In this document: positions 59,391 through 64,000 of the stretch, piece by piece
How the letters are laid out: the number at the start of each line of letters is the position of its first letter
Position numbering within the stretch: the stretch's first letter is position 1
NCBI GenBank assembly: GCA_019096065.1
Contig: JAGUCH010000002.1
Span: 4,972,501 to 5,036,500 of the forward strand
Direction of reading: 5' to 3'
DNA from: Paracyclopina nana
Lineage: Eukaryota; Arthropoda; Copepoda; Cyclopoida; Cyclopettidae
DNA: 64,000 nucleotides
Notes under the pieces: generated by a model
Told to the model about the DNA's origin: nothing
Databases searched by the model: none
Seen by the model: only the letters and a program-made list of their open reading frames with translations
Program-made: the position numbers and the translations under genes

Positions 59391-60127
59391 GTAAGATCAC
59401 TTTTACCAAAATGACCCCACATATTTGACAAGAAAATGGGATAATTGTATATTAAAATTGTTTTGTGCACCCAAAATAGATGGTGCGCCATTTTCTTAGT
59501 GCACTACTTGCGTGATGTATGATTATAATTAATCCCCATGTTGGCAATAAAAGAAACTCCCTTCCCATATGAGAAGATGATGATGATGCCCCCTTACTTT
59601 TATTTACCAAAGCAAAGGAACACGTCATAAATAACTTGTTCTCCACCATTATCATTTCTCCCGTTGAAAAGTACAATTTAGTTTTCCTCGAGGTAAATTA
59701 ATGTGTCATATTTTAGCACGCTTTGTGAGCATCAAGTTATTTGAACGGCAACTCCTCTGCTGGGTAACATGTCAATGTGTCATTTCCACAGTCACGACTT
59801 TTGCCAACAGATAATCTAACTTTCGTTCCTTTAATCGGTGCTGATATGCATCCAACTTTTTCCTCCTCATGATTTTCGGCTATTTGTAAGTATTACTAAG
59901 CACCTTTGCAGTGTGTCTCCGTTCCAAGCTATTGATGCCAATTTAACCGTTGCATGTGTCAAATTCTGTTATTGGAATTTCTAAAACAAAACGAAAGAAA
60001 ATTTATGATGTCAGCTAGGTAGGATAACCAGTCATTTAAGTTTGCTTCACAATTGAGGTTTCACTATTTTTTGCTGGTAAAATTAGATGGATTATTGGCC
60101 AACAAAAAACTGTTTCACTTTGTGAAG

Positions 60128-60180
60128 GGTAGCATTAAAGGGCTGAATGTACAGGTACATTCAGCCCTTTAGGTAGCATT
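60128..60180. mobile_element. Tiny palindromic insertion with 9-bp direct repeats
   Basis: Arms 60136-60152 and 60155-60171 are perfect reverse complements (17 nt each) around a 2-nt centre. GGTAGCATT occurs immediately on both sides (60128-60136 and 60172-60180). This is the same layout as the larger palindrome at 38151-38246. Confidence 0.6.
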
Positions 60181-60484
60181 ATTAACTGATAGCAAAAGCT
60201 TCCAATCTGATGCACTGACTCAGACTTTACTCGGATTGACTTGAGTCATTTAATGGGATGATAGACTCTTGTATCTGGATTAGTTTTTTGCTAGCACTTT
60301 AATATGCAAATGCCAGGAGGGAGATACTATTTTGCAGTCACCGTGATGAATTGATCGTGGGGTCCCTTTGCATTTTTGAATGGAGTGAATCAAATTGTTA
60401 TCATCATCATATAAATTGAAAAATCCATCCAGCCAAGCTAACTCTCATCACTTCCAATCATCTTCCCCTTGCAGGTCACACACA

Positions 60485-60511
60485 ATGATGAAGAAGGTGA
60501 TTCCAAAATGA
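60485..60511 (+). promoter_or_regulatory. Short upstream ORF overlapping the main start (ATGA)
   Basis: An 8-codon frame, ATG ATG AAG AAG GTG and so on, ends in TGA at 60509-60511, overlapping the presumed main ATG at 60508 as ATGA. It lies in the 5' UTR exon after the acceptor at 60474. Confidence 0.4.
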
Positions 60512-63500
60512 AGAAGAATTTTTCCCTCATCTTTTTGCTCTTCCACCTCCTCCTGCCTTTTTTGCTGGCTGAATCTGATCTTGAGCCAGTCATCATAGAA
60601 GGAATCATTGAAGAAATTCAAGATGATTCAGCATTATTGAGATCGGGGCGCCAACTACAGCAGCTCCAGGCTAGATCTAGTGCAAAACAGCAAAACCCCG
60701 AAGAGCTCATTTCAGGTAAGTGAAAGAGCGATTCTGAATAATTATGAATTCTAGTCTCACTAGTGGGTTTATTTCGCCTAAAAATTCAGTACATGTTCTC
60801 AATTGGACTTGAAAAGCTGCTTTGCCATGACACCTTACACCAGGATGGCCTTTCACAAATGAGAGTGGGATTATGACAAAATATGCCAGCATGGCCACTG
60901 CTATGATCAAATGCTCCATATTCTTCATGTTCCTCACAATTGGGATTAAGATGATCATAAAGGCTAAGACAGCCAAAAGAGTGATGACATTAGCTCTGAT
61001 GCAAGCCAATTTCACTTGGACCTTATCTTGATCAAATATGACTTTGGCTCTGCTTTCTTGCTTGCTATCAATTTCCAATCTGATGTGAACAAACATAGCA
61101 AAGCTTCCCACAATCAATGACATTATCACGCTCACAAGGCCATATATTTCAAAAGGATTTGAACCTAATTCATACTTGCCATTTTGGACAACGCTGTACT
61201 GCATAAAGGCAGAGGCAAGTCTTGCCTAGATCCAATGTCCACCAAGGCAGAGGTGCATGAAAATGCCTCTATACCACATGTCAACAAGAGCTGAATCAGA
61301 TCTTCATTCACTTCTTGGAAGTGGTAGTTAAAGTGGTGGTGTATGGAGAGGTATTTCACGAAAAAGTAGGCAAATGCATATCAGGTCCAGCCTTCAATAG
61401 TCCGATTACAGTGTTGATCATCGTGAAAAATAGAAACCTAGACTGCGTTGTGATAAGACATTCGTCCAGGAATGTCTGCATCCTGCATTACCAGGCTTGA
61501 GCAGAGTACGCTTACTAAACAAGATATTAACAGTGCGAAGATCAACAAAAAGTCAGCAAAATCAGCCATTTTCAGTGAGCTGTTGCGTTCGACCGAGGCC
61601 GTTTCTGCTCTTTAAGTCAATCTCTCTTGCTTCTAAGCAGTTTCTCTCGGAATCTTATAATGACCCTAATTTGGCTCTAGTTATGCTTGTTCTCTGAGTT
61701 GTTTGAGCATTTAAAAAAGTCTCTGCGAGTAGGTTTTGCTTGGTTTTCATGTCAAGCTTGAACAATGTATCCATCATTACATTATTGTTGAGAAATTGAT
61801 GAGCTCGGCAATGCATTGGAAATTCTATGGGTTTCCTGTCATCTCTCATGATAGTAATACTATCTTACTAAGAGCAGCTTTGAAAATTCCTCCGAAACCT
61901 ATGATGTAGTTCTTCAGAAATGTGGCTCACATGGAAAATCCAAATTTGGGCAACTTTTCCATAAGCTCTCTGAACTTATTCCCGACCAGAAACGCTGTAC
62001 AAATGTTTTTCGTATAAGTAAGAATCAATATTTTAAGCCAAATTTTTTTTATGTCACATAAGTTTCTTTAGAGTTTTGTTACATATTTTAAAAGCACTCT
62101 TCTTGCATCGTTTTCTTTTCGGTGCCCCTTGAACATGTCATTAGGCTTTTTTTAAATAATTTCCTCAGCTCACATTTCGCAGAGCTGACATTTTCTTTTG
62201 TTCCATTTTGATTTATGCATTTTTCTTCTCGTTGGGTTTCTTTTTTAAATGCCAACTCAATAATTTACTCTATTTTGAGGAGACCCAGTCAGTCGTCGGC
62301 AATTATGAAAGGAAAACCACAAGATCCAAAAAGCAAAGAGTTCAAGCTTGGGTCTAACCTTGCTTAATTTTCTGGTCGGAATGCATGGAGTTGTTGTTCG
62401 CTCATATGGCAACTTGGAAAATGCAAATCCTGTGAGTTTCAGAGTTGCTGCAGCAAAAATCATGGGGAAAGTGAAAACGCTTTTTCACGTGACGAAAAGA
62501 TCAGCACGAAAGATGTCAAAGACCATTTTAGCTTTTTCGAACCAGTGCCTCAATAAGGCGATCTCCTCTTGTGTTTTCCCCGCATGTTTTTTCTTATCCA
62601 TTAGGTTTGGCTGTAAGTTTTTTCCTTGCTCCGTGGAAATGCCATTCGGCTCTGTATTGGCCTTGTTTTAGCTACCAACAAGAATTAGTTTCGCAGTAGT
62701 TGTATATTGTAGAAATTGAACAATGCGCTCTTTAGCAATGTTTTGTTTCGTGCACATTCTGCACCCAAGACAAGCCATAAATCACTATCTTGGATAATTT
62801 GGCTTTGTCAACATGGCGCGTGATTTAGCTCCATGAGTTTCACTTTAAATGCGTGATGTTTGAACAATTGCAGATTCCGTGTGTATTATAATCTGCGATG
62901 TATCACTCATAATAGACAGATGGCATTTTCGAGTGTTGTTGACAGCTTTGGCTAAATGAAAAAGGCCCTTATACGGCTTTGATCAAATTTGCATTTTAAT
63001 AGGAAACTGCCTTCAGCAGCGCAGTTTGCGTGAGCATGCGCGGCTAATAATTATGCAGAAACTGTTTAAACATTAGGTGCTAATTCATATCCAGAACCGG
63101 CTATACAGATCATTAAGTGTCATGTTTTCGTGCGTGAAACCTGTCAATTTTGCCTTAAATTCGTGGGCCCCAGGCTTGACTAGATTATAGGGGCAGAGAG
63201 AGCAGCATTATTACATGGAATTTGAGAACCCAGCGAATCCATAAGGTGAAGATGGAGAAGAAGTATTTTCCCAAAATGTGATTAATTACGAAAGGTTACC
63301 ATTTGGCTTCTCGACCAGAGACCGCAATCCATTTAGCATTGTCACGACATTGCCACATTTGAAACAACAGAACTTTATGGTTAGTGACAGCAGCTAAAAG
63401 CATCAGCTCCAAGACACAAAAAAACAACTGCCAAGCACGCCCTTTGTGAAATGGCATGTTCATATATTTCAAAGAATGCTCTCCACCCTTCTAGCAAATC

Positions 63501-64000
63501 GATCTCTTTTTACACGAGTGCGCTTTGATTGCAGATATTCATTGTATGCGAACGGCCAAGACTGAAACATTCACAGCCTTTCTGAGGCTGCCCCAGAACT
63601 TCCTCAGTGCCCCCGTTTTGGAGAACGCCGGCACAGAAGAAATAGACGAGACGCAGTGTCTGATCACGAGGACAAATGTGGAAGGCATCTTTGCCCTGGA
63701 TTTATCTCGGATGGAGCCGTGTGGAGTGACTCGGTGTGAAAACGGCGATGAGTTTTGGATGTGTGTCACCATCAGATTTCCAATGCTACCTGGACTCAAA
63801 TTGCCAGAAGATGAGGTGATTGATATCAAATGCAAGCCACAAGACCCAGCAATTTCTGGCAGCAACGTCATCAACTTCCAAGAGAATGTGTAGGTTTCCA
63901 TCATTAACATACGATCAGCTAAACATATACAGCCTCCAGGATCTCTTTAACTGGAAGCTTTTTATGCGATTCATTCTCAATAAATATTTTCAGGGTTGAG
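60508..64000 (+). CDS. Secreted protein, possibly ZP-domain type, 3' end outside the window
   Basis: Coding exons seen: 60508-60715 and 63535-63889, with a further acceptor at about 63993 opening a third exon that runs off the window. The protein starts with a strong signal peptide (MKKNFSLIFLLFHLLLPFLL). A polar region follows (VIIEGIIEEIQDD, QLQQLQARSSAKQQ). The second exon encodes a Cys-containing domain (ETQCLITRTNVEGIFALDLS, PCGVTRC, EFWMCVTIRFPMLPGLKLPE, IKCKPQDP). The spacing of Cys and the CGV and KCKP patterns recall the N-terminal half of arthropod ZP-domain cuticle proteins, but this is a weak recollection. The intron of about 2.8 kb (60716-63534) contains a minus-strand gene. Confidence 0.55.
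60707..61204 (-). CDS. 3' part of a second divergent seven-pass protein, nested antisense
   Basis: The minus-strand frame encodes at least three hydrophobic segments (IYGLVSVIMSLIVGSFAMFV, NVITLLAVLAFMIILIPIV, HLIIAVAMLAYFVIIPLSF). The stretch IRANVIT then AMLAYFVIIPLSF parallels RRRGNVITF and following in the seven-pass gene at 44.9-46.2 kb. Coding sequence probably extends upstream to about 61.7 kb (KYLSIHHHFNYHFQEVNEDL; RFLFFTMINTVIGLLKAG; MADFADFLLIFALLISCLVS), but I could not fix the exon joins, so only this exon is given. Its 3' end overlaps the sense exon end by about 9 nt. It may be a degraded copy. Confidence 0.5.
   Translation of the reverse strand: MQYSVVQNGKYELGSNPFEIYGLVSVIMSLIVGSFAMFVHIRLEIDSKQESRAKVIFDQDKVQVKLACIRANVITLLAVLAFMIILIPIVRNMKNMEHLIIAVAMLAYFVIIPLSFVKGHPGVRCHGKAAFQVQLRTCTEFLGEINPLVRLEFIIIQNRSFTYLK
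61700..63534. other. Intron sequence of the ZP-like gene
   Basis: No further gene, RNA or repeat recognised in this part of the intron. Confidence 0.35.

Overview
This window is nuclear DNA from an animal, almost certainly an arthropod and probably a pancrustacean with a compact genome. The evidence is a lachesin-type GPI-anchored Ig protein, a Vasa with CCHC zinc knuckles (kept in many crustaceans, lost in Drosophila), an Asn-rich one-pass membrane protein of a kind seen in hexapods, and a Thr-rich secreted protein. Introns are mostly 50-70 nt with GT-AG ends, intergenic gaps are short, and about two dozen genes lie in 64 kb. I cannot name the species.

Layout. 1-12.7 kb: 3' part of protein kinase N, lachesin, vasa, a TLDc-domain protein and, on the minus strand, a family-31 galactosyltransferase. 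12.7-17.2 kb: gene-free, with nested repeats including a solo LTR. 17.2-25.7 kb: TBCA and MYCBP (head to head), a double-MYND protein, an equilibrative nucleoside transporter, a pancreatic-lipase-like protein, a tail-anchored FHA protein and a small Myb/SANT-like protein. 26.1-31.7 kb, minus: a RanBP2/Nup358 gene with a complete RanGAP1 catalytic domain inside the same reading frame. 32.3-36.8 kb: a 1486-residue probable nuclear protein with a USPL1-like zinc finger. 36.8-42.6 kb: repeats, a perfect palindrome, a degenerate tRNA and a minisatellite. 42.6-48.7 kb: SUGCT and BOLA1 (head to head), a divergent seven-pass protein, URAD and an LRR protein. 49-55.8 kb: the Asn-rich protein with a transposon in its intron, a two-pass protein and the Thr-rich secreted protein. 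55.8-64 kb: a long-intron gene for a secreted, possibly ZP-type protein, running off the window, with a second seven-pass gene on the opposite strand inside its intron.

The outstanding item is the RanBP2-RanGAP1 chimera. In vertebrates RanGAP1 is held at the nuclear pore by RanBP2 through a SUMO-dependent complex. Here the GAP domain lies between two Ran-binding domains of one polypeptide, and the RanGAP1 tail that is SUMOylated is absent. Covalent fusion appears to replace SUMO tethering.

A second theme is small insertions flanked by 8-10 bp direct repeats. Two have long terminal inverted repeats built from an AAAGGCA motif, and two are tiny, nearly pure palindromes. The target length resembles Mutator-like elements. 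A third theme is very close same-strand gene spacing (35, 40 and 110 nt), which raises the possibility of dicistronic or trans-spliced transcripts.
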